The notes: generated from the sequence alone by a model not told the origin. DNA of 40,287 bases from Candidatus Jordarchaeia archaeon (GCA_029856435.1 JAHQXB010000100.1:1-40287), one strand, 5' to 3'; counted from the stretch's first letter, positions 24,274 to 32,824 are shown. Numbers and translations are program-made.

Positions 24274-24957
24274 CTAAGTTTCAAAATTTACTCCAAACAA
24301 TCGCTGAAAAATCCCAGCAAAAGCAAAGTTAGTAATAAAGTACCACCAAATGAAGAAAATTCCGAAACCGGGAATTAGACACCAAGCATCAGCAGCAATT
24401 GGTACGTTTAAACCTATTACGTAGTGGAAAAACGTGTACCACTCTGATGGCATCGCAAAAAGGTAAACTCCTGGAAAGTAGCCCAACCCGCCCATCTGCC
24501 AAATTAACCAGTTAATGTCCAAATACTGTGGACCGACAAGCCCTCCAAGCATCCCCTCAGGGATACCAGGTAATCGAGCTAAATTAATTGGAAGCACCGC
24601 AACAATGGAGGGAATCACACGCTCAAATCCGGGAAAACCATATAAGCCATATAGATAGTAGAACAAAGCCATAAAGGGTATCATGTAAATAAGGGTTGGT
24701 TTCATCCGCGTGGATGCTTGTTCTCTCTGAATTCTCTCAATGAATTTTCGTTTCCTCTCAAGCTTCAATATTAATTTTTGGTTATTCTCCTTTTTCGCAT
24801 TAGCCATTGCTTCGCGCCATTTCCTTATCTCTCTACTATATCTACGAATCTTAGCCACTGGTAAAACTAACCTGTTAACAGCGCTCGCTGTGACGCTGAG
24901 CAAGAGAGAAGCACCCAAGACGACCCACATTGACCCCGGAGGAACACTAAAACTCAT
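24274..24957 (-). CDS. EMC3/TMCO1-like (DUF106) membrane protein insertase
   Basis: Archaeal DUF106 proteins belong to the Oxi1 superfamily (YidC, Get1, EMC3, TMCO1) and are thought to insert membrane proteins with SecY. The 227 residues show an N-terminal transmembrane helix. A cytoplasmic basic coiled coil runs from about residue 30 to 85 (SREIRKWREAMANAKKENNQ and KLERKRKFIERIQREQ). Helices follow near 90-105, 180-195 and at the C terminus (FFIWWYFITNFAFAGIF). The interior between them is hydrophobic. It lies between adkA and rpl34e in the secY cluster, the conserved position. Confidence 0.88.
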   Translation of the reverse strand: MSFSVPPGSMWVVLGASLLLSVTASAVNRLVLPVAKIRRYSREIRKWREAMANAKKENNQKLILKLERKRKFIERIQREQASTRMKPTLIYMIPFMALFYYLYGLYGFPGFERVIPSIVAVLPINLARLPGIPEGMLGGLVGPQYLDINWLIWQMGGLGYFPGVYLFAMPSEWYTFFHYVIGLNVPIAADAWCLIPGFGIFFIWWYFITNFAFAGIFQRLFGVNFET

Positions 24958-24986
24958 TTTAACACCTTCTCATATTAATACGTACT

Positions 24987-25589
24987 TTATCTCTTTAAGG
25001 ACTTAAATAACTTGACGGTCTCAGCCGCAGCCTCTTTTGCTTTTCCATCGTGGTTCATAATTATCTTGACTGTTGAACCCGCTATCTCAGCACAGGCCAA
25101 GGCAGCTGACCTACACATTTGCTGGTGTAGATTTATATCCTCGACAGATTCAACATCACGGTTTCTAGTAGTATCCTTACTCCGTCTACCAGCTATCTCT
25201 TCGGGAAAAGCCTCCACTAATATGATGATATTAGGGCAGAGAGCCTCAACAACCCACATAGGAAGACCGGGCAAGAAGCCTTCAGGTGTCCTGATTAGCA
25301 TATGAGTGTCCACAATTACAATCTTGTCTCTAGCCATATTCGCAATTTTTTCAGCTGCCGAACGCTGTATCTTACGCTGGATTTCAGCGGGCAAACTTCT
25401 CATTTGATCTCTATTCTCTACCAAGCCACTGGATTTGGCTTCTTCAAACATAACTGTTCCATAATTCACAAGTACAACTTCACCCAAGCCTAAAGACTTT
25501 AGCGTTTCAAGCGCAGCTTCTAGAACTGTGGTTTTGCCACTACCCGGCAATCCGGTCAAAATGAATACTTTACCTTGTCTGTCAGTCAA
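24987..25589 (-). CDS. adkA: Adenylate kinase, archaeal AdkA type
   Basis: It interconverts ATP+AMP and 2 ADP. The 200-residue protein has FILTGLPGSGKTTVLEAALE (P-loop) at the N terminus, MRSLPAEIQRKIQRSAAEKIA, and VIVDTHMLIRTPEGFLPGLP. This is the archaeal-specific trimeric family, lacking the bacterial lid. Start is TTG with GGAGGA 8 nt upstream. It begins 12 nt after secY, with which it is almost always linked in archaea. Confidence 0.95.
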   Translation of the reverse strand: MTDRQGKVFILTGLPGSGKTTVLEAALETLKSLGLGEVVLVNYGTVMFEEAKSSGLVENRDQMRSLPAEIQRKIQRSAAEKIANMARDKIVIVDTHMLIRTPEGFLPGLPMWVVEALCPNIIILVEAFPEEIAGRRSKDTTRNRDVESVEDINLHQQMCRSAALACAEIAGSTVKIIMNHDGKAKEAAAETVKLFKSLKR

Positions 25590-25601
25590 GTAGAAATCCT
25601 C

Positions 25602-27278
25602 CTACTTTATACCTAGCAACCCTCTCAAAGCGGGGTTAATAGTAGCAAGCTGCTCCTGAGCAATGATTTGATAATACTGATAAATAATACCCACCGTTAA
25701 CAGCATTCCTACCCCTGAGCCCAGGGCCCCTGCAAAATCAGCCAAGGCAGCCAAAACGCCAACACCTATACCTCCAAGAATTGTGACCACTGGAATGTAT
25801 CTATCCAATATTTTTTCAATAATTACAGGTGATCTTCTGAAACCAGGCACCATCATCCCTGCTTGAATGAGCTGGTTTGCTATATCCTTGGGACTTAATC
25901 CTGATACGTCAATCCATATGTATGCAAAGAGCCCACAGAAACCAGCGAATAACAGAAGATAGACTCCCGCTCTCACTGGGTCGGCGAACACAGAGGGTAA
26001 ACCATGTGGTGTTGTAAGATAGTACACTAGACCCCCATAGGGTGTGAATTGGCCCTGAGTTCCCCAAGAGGGAATAAACTGGCCAAAAAGGTTCACTATG
26101 GGATTGAAGTTCCAACCAACATTATACTGAGCTACCCATGAATACTGTACCAACAAATTGGGGTCGCCTAGCAATGCTAGGTAATTGTAGAAGGACTGAA
26201 AACCATAATTGGTCCATAAGACTTGAGCTATAATTAGAGCATTTGCATAAAGGGCCCAAACTAGGATAATAGGTATATTCGAGGTATAGAAGAATTTTAT
26301 GGGATAACGTCCTCGAAAACCACGATAACGAGCATATTGCAGGGGAATTTCAACCCTCACAGACTCAACATAAACTACAACCAGAAAGGTTATGAAGCTA
26401 GCAATTAAACCAATCAAGTCTGGTTGACCGTATCCTCGATTAAAGAGATGCCAAATATCTGCATGAGGATATATAAGGTCAAAAATAAATGCTACTCTAG
26501 CCCACTCAACAGCCGTAGGAAGCCCATTTATAAAATATGTGAAATCGGTGATACCTGTAGGTGGATAGAGGGTTCTAAACTGGCTAATTGTTTGTTGGAA
26601 TACTCTATATGTATAGCTGTAAGGAAATGTAAGGGTTTGAATAGTTGCAAGGAGTATACCGCTGGCAAGAAAGTCGTAGGGGCTTGTGGTAGTGTTAAAA
26701 CACCCCCAAAATATTTGCCCCGCAACATTTGCAGCGATAAATAAGCTCACTCCACTGCCAAGGCCCCAGCCCTTCTGAATTGTTTCATCCATTAATATAA
26801 GAAGAGTCCCCGCAACTGTGAGCTGAACAAAAACTAGGAGCATTTTATCACCAGAGAGTTGTCCGTAAGCGCCGGAGATTATGTAAATTGCAGCCTGCAC
26901 TACTGTAACTAGAAAAGCTAATATCTTCTGTGTTCCAGTAAAAAGAGCGCGATCCTCAGGATTGCCATATTCCATCTGAATCAGCCTAGAGCCGACAAGC
27001 AGCTGCATTATTAACCCCGCTGTCACTATCGGTCCAATACCAAGCTCCATTAGAGTACCACGTGAAGACGCAAGAATTACACGCATAAAATAGAGGTAGT
27101 CATACCCTTGCTCCGTTTGAATACCGTATAGAGGAGTGTTAGCCATTACGAGAAAAATTATGAGTATTACTCCAGTCCAGAGAAGCTTTTCTCTAAAGGA
27201 TACTTGACGTTCAGGGGCTCTTATCTCTGGAAAGAACTTTATTATAGGCTTAAAGGCACTTAGAAACAGTCCCGGCAT
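25602..27278 (-). CDS. secY: Preprotein translocase subunit SecY, enlarged
   Basis: SecY forms the protein-conducting channel. The ten-helix plan is recognisable: ERQVSFREKLLWTGVILIIF, then the plug region after TM1. ITAGLIMQLLVGSRLI (TM2, read as VTAGLIMQLL) and EIPLQYARYRGFRGRYPIKF of the TM6-7 cytosolic loop follow. GLSPKDIANQL and LGSGVGMLLTVGIIYQYY come near the end. At 558 residues it is about 100 longer than most archaeal SecY. The excess lies at about 195-280 (between TM5 and TM6) and 350-425 (between TM7 and TM8), both outside the cell. Confidence 0.96.
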   Translation of the reverse strand: MPGLFLSAFKPIIKFFPEIRAPERQVSFREKLLWTGVILIIFLVMANTPLYGIQTEQGYDYLYFMRVILASSRGTLMELGIGPIVTAGLIMQLLVGSRLIQMEYGNPEDRALFTGTQKILAFLVTVVQAAIYIISGAYGQLSGDKMLLVFVQLTVAGTLLILMDETIQKGWGLGSGVSLFIAANVAGQIFWGCFNTTTSPYDFLASGILLATIQTLTFPYSYTYRVFQQTISQFRTLYPPTGITDFTYFINGLPTAVEWARVAFIFDLIYPHADIWHLFNRGYGQPDLIGLIASFITFLVVVYVESVRVEIPLQYARYRGFRGRYPIKFFYTSNIPIILVWALYANALIIAQVLWTNYGFQSFYNYLALLGDPNLLVQYSWVAQYNVGWNFNPIVNLFGQFIPSWGTQGQFTPYGGLVYYLTTPHGLPSVFADPVRAGVYLLLFAGFCGLFAYIWIDVSGLSPKDIANQLIQAGMMVPGFRRSPVIIEKILDRYIPVVTILGGIGVGVLAALADFAGALGSGVGMLLTVGIIYQYYQIIAQEQLATINPALRGLLGIK

Positions 27279-27350
27279 TTCTCATTTCAGCCTCGGCTTT
27301 TTTTGGTTTGACGCATCATTTGGCTTTGTGGAGTAAAGTGGATATAGTTT

Positions 27351-27372
27351 TCTTTATATTTTTTGCTATTAA
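27351..27372 (-). promoter_or_regulatory. Probable promoter of secY, copy 1 of a duplicated element
   Basis: The minus strand reads TTAATAGCAAAAAATATAAA then GA, with an ATATAAAG TATA-like core. The same 22 bp recurs ahead of rpl15 at 27975-27996. It lies about 75 nt before the secY ATG, which fits initiation near 27325 and a leader of about 50 nt. Confidence 0.5.
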
Positions 27373-27489
27373 TCAGAGTTATAGACTAAATTTTTACTAC
27401 AAATTATTCCTTTTCCATAAAAATTTTTGAGATTCATCTTGTTAAAATACTGAGAACAGTAAAATATTATTTGGGGATAAATTACCTTT

Positions 27490-27921
27490 TTATTGGTTGG
27501 GGGTAACTATTTTTCCACCCGCAGCCTCAATTTTTTCTTTAGCCTTTTCGGTGAAGCTTTCTGCCTTGACTAGAAGGGGTCTTGTTACTTTGCCTGATCC
27601 GAGAACTTTGTCATATCCAAGATTATGAAGATCTATAACTAGCATGTTTTCTTGTTTTCCCGAGGAAAATTTTTCAGCGAACTGGTCTATCGTGCCCACA
27701 TTAATTGTTTCGGGGTTTTTCACTATCCTCTCATAGCGGGTGAATCCGTATTTTCCGAAATAGTCTGGTTCGTATTTTATGGTTTGGATCCATAGATGTT
27801 TATGTTTTCCCGTTTGTCCTCTGCCGCCTCTCTGACCTTTGCTCCTATGTTGGCCTACCTGTCCGAAGCCATGAGTTCTAGACCCACGCATTTTCCGCGT
27901 TTTTTTCCTTCTTCTTATCAC
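27490..27921 (-). CDS. rpl15: Ribosomal protein uL15 (L15)
   Basis: L15 is a 50S assembly protein. From the GTG at 27921 it reads MIRRRKKTRKMRGSRTHGFG, matching the archaeal family start; five upstream in-frame codons are open but have no homology. The glycine-rich QRGGRGQTGKHKHLW segment and ADLL-type C-terminal half (VTRPLLVKAESFTEKAKEKIEAAGG) are present, 143 residues in all. It precedes secY by 211 nt and has an element identical to the secY promoter upstream. Confidence 0.94.
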   Translation of the reverse strand: MIRRRKKTRKMRGSRTHGFGQVGQHRSKGQRGGRGQTGKHKHLWIQTIKYEPDYFGKYGFTRYERIVKNPETINVGTIDQFAEKFSSGKQENMLVIDLHNLGYDKVLGSGKVTRPLLVKAESFTEKAKEKIEAAGGKIVTPNQ

Positions 27922-27974
27922 CGTTATCACACACAATATTAATTTAGTATATTGTGGTTGGAGTAAGCTGAGAG

Positions 27975-27996
27975 TCTTTATATTTTTTGCTATTAA
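27975..27996 (-). promoter_or_regulatory. Probable promoter of rpl15, copy 2 of a duplicated element
   Basis: The 22 bp are identical to 27351-27372. The TATA-like ATATAAAG lies about 55 nt before the rpl15 GTG. Its presence suggests that rpl15 is transcribed separately from the rpl30-side genes, from which hsp20 separates it. Confidence 0.5.
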
Positions 27997-28104
27997 AATA
28001 TAGATGGCTAAGTTTTCAAAAAGGTAGAAATTATTTAAATTTTAAATATAAAAAGAATCATGTTTTGGTTCTTTAGAGAATTAAGGTTTATGTGCCTTTT
28101 GCCT

Positions 28105-28617
28105 TTAGGCTTTCTGGGCTCTTATCTCTAGAACCCTGTTTTTGTATCTTGATTCTACGGTTTTGGGGTTTATGCTACAGGGCATTTGGATTTCCTTATT
28201 ATATTTTTTCATGTTAGAGTTAACCCATATGTAAATTGTATTTTTAGTAGCATCTACCTTTATGTCATCCTTTTTTATGCCGGGAATTTCGGCTATGACT
28301 ATTATTTCCTTCCCCTCGTCAAATACATCAAATAATGGTTCTTCTTCTTTTTGTTCGATTTGCACTTCAGGTTTGAATAGGTCTTCGCTTTTTCCAATTG
28401 GCTTGATTTGAGGCTTACCGTCCGGGCCCAGAGTTACGGAAAAACCATAGAACAGGGGTGGGGGGTTTCGGAAGAACTTTTCGGGATCTTGGAATAATTT
28501 TTCTTGGTTTTGGAAAAGCTGACGCATCATTTCCTCTATGATTTCTTGGAACTGTTCAAAGTTTTCAAAGATATCCCAGAAGGGGAATCGACGCTTCCTT
28601 TTTTTATCGTCAGTCAA
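28105..28617 (-). CDS. Small heat-shock protein, Hsp20/alpha-crystallin family
   Basis: Hsp20 proteins hold unfolding proteins as oligomeric, ATP-independent chaperones. The N-terminal part (FPFWDIFENFEQFQEIIEEM) is the variable oligomerisation arm. The alpha-crystallin domain runs from about residue 95: LFDVFDEGKEIIVIAEIPGIKKDDIKVDAT. A VENRVLEIR-type C-terminal strand appears as KNRVLEIRAQKA. Length is 170 residues from TTG 28617, 7 nt after GGAGG. It is inserted between rpl30 and rpl15, which are normally adjacent. Confidence 0.92.
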   Translation of the reverse strand: MTDDKKRKRRFPFWDIFENFEQFQEIIEEMMRQLFQNQEKLFQDPEKFFRNPPPLFYGFSVTLGPDGKPQIKPIGKSEDLFKPEVQIEQKEEEPLFDVFDEGKEIIVIAEIPGIKKDDIKVDATKNTIYIWVNSNMKKYNKEIQMPCSINPKTVESRYKNRVLEIRAQKA

Positions 28618-28781
28618 ATACAAGCCTCCTACTAAAGGATGTAATCATAGGGATATAATAATGTATCGAAAGCGGTGGATGATTACTGCAGAGCAAGAAA
28701 AAAGGTTTTTCAGTTTTTTCAATATTTATATTTTTAAACGTATATTTATTCCAAAGAGAAAAAATTTAAAAAGCAAGTTAT

Positions 28782-29261
28782 TTAAATCATTTTCCTTAAA
28801 AGTTCATTTATTTTTTCTCCGCGGTATCCAAGCTCCCCCCTTGCCCTAAATGGCCTTTTTTTGGGATTATCGAACCCTCCCTTCGGGGGATGTAGTCTAA
28901 AAATAGGTTTCAAGTCTGGCAGATCGCTAAGTTTCGCCTGGTTTTTGTAAACCGCCTTTGAGAAAGCATCCACGCTGTCAAACTTTGACTTTTCTTTCAA
29001 ATATTGATCTGTAAGTCTCTTGTTACCGCTAAGGCGCCCTCTTTTACTCAATAGCAAGCTTAAGGTTTCTTCATCTATTTCTCCCCATGTGATATAATCT
29101 TTGGCTTTCTGGAGCATTCCAAGGTGGCTTGGGGTACTTTCTATTAAGGTTGCGTGATTTAAATGATGCAATCTAAGCATTTTTAGAGTATCGTTTATTT
29201 CTCTTCGGACATTAACTGTTCCTCTAATTCTTACTACAGCTAGAAGTTTGTTTGATTCCAT
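28782..29261 (-). CDS. rpl30: Ribosomal protein uL30 (L30)
   Basis: This is the archaeal/eukaryotic L7-type form of L30 (159 aa). It starts ESNKLLAVVRIRGTVNVRRE, has a conserved LRLHHLNHATLI helix-strand and MLQKAKDYITWGEID. The C terminus is FRLHPPKGGFDNPKKRPF. It follows rps5 by 6 nt, the classical spc order. Confidence 0.96.
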   Translation of the reverse strand: MESNKLLAVVRIRGTVNVRREINDTLKMLRLHHLNHATLIESTPSHLGMLQKAKDYITWGEIDEETLSLLLSKRGRLSGNKRLTDQYLKEKSKFDSVDAFSKAVYKNQAKLSDLPDLKPIFRLHPPKGGFDNPKKRPFRARGELGYRGEKINELLRKMI

Positions 29262-29267
29262 CTAATC

Positions 29268-29900
29268 TTAGCTCCTTACCCAATCTTTTGGATGCATAGT
29301 TTCGTAGGTTTTTCTGAGCGCATCAAATGTAGCATATGCAAAGTTTACGGTGGTTTTGGTGTGTCCCCGTGACCATGACCATACATCAGTAATGCCAGCC
29401 AATCTTAAGATTATTCTTGCAACATCAGAGGCAACGATTCCTACACCTCTTGGCGCGGGAATAAGTTTAACTTCCACACTTCCTGACTTGCCTCTTACTT
29501 TGAAAGGCAGGGAGTGCACATCACCACAACCGCATTCCCAGCTTCCGCATCCCCGACGTATAGGAATTATGTTCATTTTTGCGCTTATTATTGCTTTTCT
29601 TATTGCGGGGCCTATTTCCGCGGCTTTTGCCTCGCTTATTCCTAGGTACCCATTATTGTTACCAACAGCTACGGTTGCTTTAAACCGGTTTTTTTCTCCA
29701 GCGTCTGTTTGTTTTTGAACTAGATTTATATCTATTACTTCCTCTTCTAACCCGGGAAGGAGAATATCCACTATTTCGGGCTCCATGATACGTAGGCTTT
29801 GCTGGAAGATTTCTTCTATGCTTGTAATTATCCCTTCTTTAACCATCATGCCAACTCTGGTTTTTGGCTGAAATTCTTCTTCGTATTCGGTCTTAGACAT
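29268..29900 (-). CDS. rps5: Ribosomal protein uS5 (S5)
   Basis: S5 shapes the mRNA entry channel and fidelity of decoding. The 210 residues contain the double-stranded RNA-binding-like domain GEKNRFKATVAVGNNNGYLG. AAEIGPAIRKAIISAKMNII and IPAPRGVGIVASDVARIILRLAGI follow, with a conserved DVWSWSRGHTKTTVNFAYAT tail. Its ATG is immediately after the rpl18 stop. Confidence 0.97.
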   Translation of the reverse strand: MSKTEYEEEFQPKTRVGMMVKEGIITSIEEIFQQSLRIMEPEIVDILLPGLEEEVIDINLVQKQTDAGEKNRFKATVAVGNNNGYLGISEAKAAEIGPAIRKAIISAKMNIIPIRRGCGSWECGCGDVHSLPFKVRGKSGSVEVKLIPAPRGVGIVASDVARIILRLAGITDVWSWSRGHTKTTVNFAYATFDALRKTYETMHPKDWVRS

Positions 29901-30503
29901 TTATTTTTTGCCTCCAAAACTCTCAAGAATCGCGTTTTTTACTGTGTCAAAATGTTTGGGCAGATTTTCTGGTTTTACTCCACGTTTTAGCTGTTTGGAA
30001 AATTGTCTATTGTAGAGGTCAGGATTTTGGGATTGAAGCATTTTAGCGTATTCTGCTATGTGTTCACCACGTATACGCGAATCTTCGGGAAGTATATCTT
30101 CTCCATGTGGAACCTCAAGGTTCGCATCTAGAGCACCTTTTAGAACCGCAAACAGGCTGCTGTTTTTAACAGATGCTTGTAATCCAATATCGAGAATAGT
30201 TTTCTTTATTTTTTTCTTTTGAGCCTTTAGACCAATAAGGAGACCTATTAAATAGGCAGCGGGAATATTTCCGCAGTGCCCTTCCCAACCATATTTTTTC
30301 TTAAGCTCATGCGTATGCGCAGAAAGCAAAACTTTATCACCGTGAGGCAGAGAATCTATTATCTGCGCAGAAATATTGTTTGCACTCCTTCTTACAACTA
30401 ACCTAGGTAGTCCTGAAACTAGTAGTCTTCGCCTTAGATAATAATTCGTTTTTTGTTCTCTTCTTCTTCTTACTGGAACTTTGTATGTTGGGTTTTTAGG
30501 CAT
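29901..30503 (-). CDS. rpl18: Ribosomal protein uL18 (L18)
   Basis: L18 binds 5S rRNA in the central protuberance. The 200-residue archaeal form begins [20 protein letters not shown] and has [13 protein letters not shown]. The 5S-binding segment is [20 protein letters not shown], and [20 protein letters not shown] is near the C terminus. It has a possible own promoter (CTTTTAAACG, near 30583) in the 144-nt gap after rpl19e. Confidence 0.97.
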   Translation of the reverse strand: MPKNPTYKVPVRRRREQKTNYYLRRRLLVSGLPRLVVRRSANNISAQIIDSLPHGDKVLLSAHTHELKKKYGWEGHCGNIPAAYLIGLLIGLKAQKKKIKKTILDIGLQASVKNSSLFAVLKGALDANLEVPHGEDILPEDSRIRGEHIAEYAKMLQSQNPDLYNRQFSKQLKRGVKPENLPKHFDTVKNAILESFGGKK

Positions 30504-30647
30504 CTCTTAAACCTCTAATGAAAAATTCATCCAAATCAATTAGGGAATTAGGATTGTGAAGTAAACAACAACATTTATCGTTTAAAAGGTTTCTATCAAA
30601 GTAATTATTGTTTATGTCTAAATCACATTTTTATCAGGTTCTAAAAT

Positions 30648-31097
30648 TTATCGCCTCGTTAATTTTTGTTCTTTTATGTAGGTTTTCACATGGGCCACGT
30701 TTCGGAATGTACCGCCCTTTGCCTTCAGGTAAAGAGTCCTATAAACGGAAGGAGTAATTACTCTTCTAGCTCTTAGATCTTTCAGGAGTCTTCGGATCGG
30801 CCTAATTTTCTTCATCCATAGCTCTTTTCTTGACACACGAGAGTACTTTGCGCCTCTGATTTTTCCTTTACCTCGTCTCTGCCCTTTCCTTTTTTTCTTG
30901 GCAAGAAGCCTAGCTCTTCCCCGGCTGGTTCCCACAACATCTTTTGCATATATTATTTTGTTTTTAATTAGACTTCGAATATCTTCCTTCCTAATGGCCA
31001 TTGAAACTTTATCCAGATTATCAGGGTCTATCCATACCTTATTTTCGCCAACTTTAAGGAGCTTTGCCGCAAGTTTTCTCTGAGCTCTAAGATTCAA
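30648..31097 (-). CDS. rpl19e: Ribosomal protein eL19 (L19e)
   Basis: eL19 is a highly basic archaeal/eukaryotic 50S protein that spans the subunit interface. The 149 residues carry LRAQRKLAAKLLKVGENKVW, the SRGRARLLAKKKRKGQRRGKGK basic arm (here 897-960 on the window), and ELWMKKIRPIRRLLKDLR. Start is TTG preceded by GAGGT. It follows rpl32e by 57 nt. Confidence 0.96.
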   Translation of the reverse strand: MNLRAQRKLAAKLLKVGENKVWIDPDNLDKVSMAIRKEDIRSLIKNKIIYAKDVVGTSRGRARLLAKKKRKGQRRGKGKIRGAKYSRVSRKELWMKKIRPIRRLLKDLRARRVITPSVYRTLYLKAKGGTFRNVAHVKTYIKEQKLTRR

Positions 31098-31154
31098 TTT
31101 GCTCTACCTCTCTTTTTCTACTCATTTTTCGCATTCCTTTTTTGCAGGTTTATC

Positions 31155-31871
31155 TTAACCCTTTTTTGAGGTTATTTCTTTCGCCTTTTCGACCCATTTT
31201 TTAATTTGTTCAGCAGGCACTTCAATTATTTCAGATAGCTCCTCTATTTCCGTTTCCTCAGCTAAATCCTCAGCGCTGAATATGCCAATTTCTTCTAGCT
31301 TTTTAGCTGTTGCCTTACTTATACCTTCAATAGCTGTTAACTCAGTTTCTCCAGCTACCTTCGGGACTTCTTCGACCTTCTTTTTCCGAGGCTTCTTTTC
31401 TGCGGCCTCTAACTCTTCTAGTTCCTCTAGGTCCTCTTCTTTTATTGTTTCGCCTTCTTCCAACCTTTCTTCGAGTTCCTCTTCTTCAGCCAATATTACC
31501 CTTGGATTAAGCACCCATATAGCCCTTTTTTCAGCCTCATCCATAATATCAACAGCTTTACGTCCACCGACGGAATTCGCTATGCGAATTGCCTGCCTCT
31601 CGGGGTTTACCTTATCTAAATCTTTAACATTATAAACTATCACTTCCTCGAATCCTGAGGGATGTAAACCCCTAATTTTTTTGGGGCTACCATATCCTAT
31701 ACTGGGGGATTTAGGTGCGCCCTTTCTTTTTAGCCTCATCATATTGTCAGTACCCTTCGGTGCGCGCCATCTACTTTTTACCCTCTTATAGCGCCAACTC
31801 TCATAGGCGACAAAAGTGGGTTTTTTTGCCTTGATTTTCTTCCTAACCTGTAAGAGTCTTTTTTCACTCAA
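31155..31871 (-). CDS. rpl32e: Ribosomal protein eL32 (L32e) with a C-terminal helix-hairpin-helix-like extension
   Basis: Residues about 1-130 are a complete eL32: KKPTFVAYESWRYKRVKSRW, GAPKSPSIGYGSPKKIRGLH and IRIANSVGGRKAVDIMDEAE. A long acidic linker follows (about 130-170, rich in E). The last 60-65 residues read ELTAIEGISKATAKKLEEIG then GIFSAEDLAEET, a helix-hairpin-helix pattern as in RNA polymerase alpha C-terminal and DNA-repair proteins. The product is 238 residues, far above the ~130 of plain eL32. Start is TTG with GAAGGGATG upstream. Confidence 0.94.
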   Translation of the reverse strand: MSEKRLLQVRKKIKAKKPTFVAYESWRYKRVKSRWRAPKGTDNMMRLKRKGAPKSPSIGYGSPKKIRGLHPSGFEEVIVYNVKDLDKVNPERQAIRIANSVGGRKAVDIMDEAEKRAIWVLNPRVILAEEEELEERLEEGETIKEEDLEELEELEAAEKKPRKKKVEEVPKVAGETELTAIEGISKATAKKLEEIGIFSAEDLAEETEIEELSEIIEVPAEQIKKWVEKAKEITSKKG

Positions 31872-32230
31872 GTTAGCATCCCTTCTAGAAGGTATCGCAA
31901 CAATTGATTAGCATAAAGTGAGAATGAGACACTCTCTTTTTAGCTTTGCAGCATAAACAATTACTAAAACTTAAATTTTACGCATTCCCATTATTCCTAT
32001 CAGGTATGAGACATTTCCTCCCATCGATTTCTCACCACAAATGTGGATAATATACGATTCAAGTAATCACACTATGTTAATGAAATACACAATTTATATA
32101 CTTCGAAATCAATAAATAAAGTAAATTACTCTTTCCAAAGTCCGTTAGGAAACCTGAAAAAAGAAGTTTAGATCATTTACCTAATGGAATTTATTGAAGA
32201 GGGTATATCATAATTTTAGGAGGCCCGGTC
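31872..32230. other. Divergent intergenic region between rpl32e and the coiled-coil gene
   Basis: This 359-nt stretch has no gene. It holds the rpl32e upstream region and, on the + strand, a TATA-like TTTATATA at 32093-32100. A leader of about 105 nt follows before the ATG at 32231. In that leader CCGTTAGG (32142-32149) pairs with CCTAATGG (32180-32187), with one G-U pair, and inside it AAAC (32150-32153) pairs with GTTT (32166-32169). GGAGG ends the leader. Confidence 0.45.
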
Positions 32231-32824
32231 ATGGGAGAAGAAAAGGTTAATGTCTCGAGAATTTACGAAGAACTGTCTGCACTCAAAAGTATAATGGATG
32301 ATTTTGCAAAAGTTGTAGCCTCTGTTTTCAACGAAGTTAAAAATACTATTTCAAGTATTCAAGAAGGCATACAAGCTATACAAACAAGCATCCAAAACCT
32401 ACAAGCTGCAGTCCCACAGCAATTACGAAGTCTCTTACAAGAAGAGCTAAAGAGTTTGAAGGAGGCCATTCAATCCATACCAGCAGGAGTTGCAGCTACT
32501 TCGCCAGCCTTTGCAGCTCCAGCTGAGCAAGATGTAGCATCACCCGCTGTCGTCCACGCAAGAGCAGGGTTGAGAGGCCCTGCAAGCGCGTTCTCACCCT
32601 TGATTGAAGCCTTAGAGAAAAGATCAACTGCGGCAGATATTGCAAGCAAACTGGAAGAAGTGAGAGATACACTGCAAGCCCGTTATCCTTCCAATCCTTC
32701 CTTTTATGAAATGACGAAGATTGCAAAACAATTAAGGAGTAAGGGGAGCGCCAAACTAGATCGAAGCGCAACAAATGAGCTTATCAGAATGGCTGAGGAG
32801 TGGAGTGAAAGAATAGTTAAGTAA
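32231..32824 (+). CDS. Unknown coiled-coil protein
   Basis: I do not recognise a family. The 197-residue product has a heptad-like N-terminal half (residues about 10-80, with SALKSIMDDFAKVVASVFNE and IQTSIQNLQAAVPQQL), which predicts a long coiled coil. An Ala/Pro-rich low-complexity linker follows (about 83-115). A helical C-terminal domain of about 80 residues has IEALEKRSTAADIASKLEEV and a basic-acidic surface. There is no signal peptide or membrane helix. The ATG has a strong GGAGG 7 nt upstream, so it is well expressed if transcribed. It lies alone with rpl6 in a flipped segment of the spc operon. Confidence 0.85.
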   Translation: MGEEKVNVSRIYEELSALKSIMDDFAKVVASVFNEVKNTISSIQEGIQAIQTSIQNLQAAVPQQLRSLLQEELKSLKEAIQSIPAGVAATSPAFAAPAEQDVASPAVVHARAGLRGPASAFSPLIEALEKRSTAADIASKLEEVRDTLQARYPSNPSFYEMTKIAKQLRSKGSAKLDRSATNELIRMAEEWSERIVK

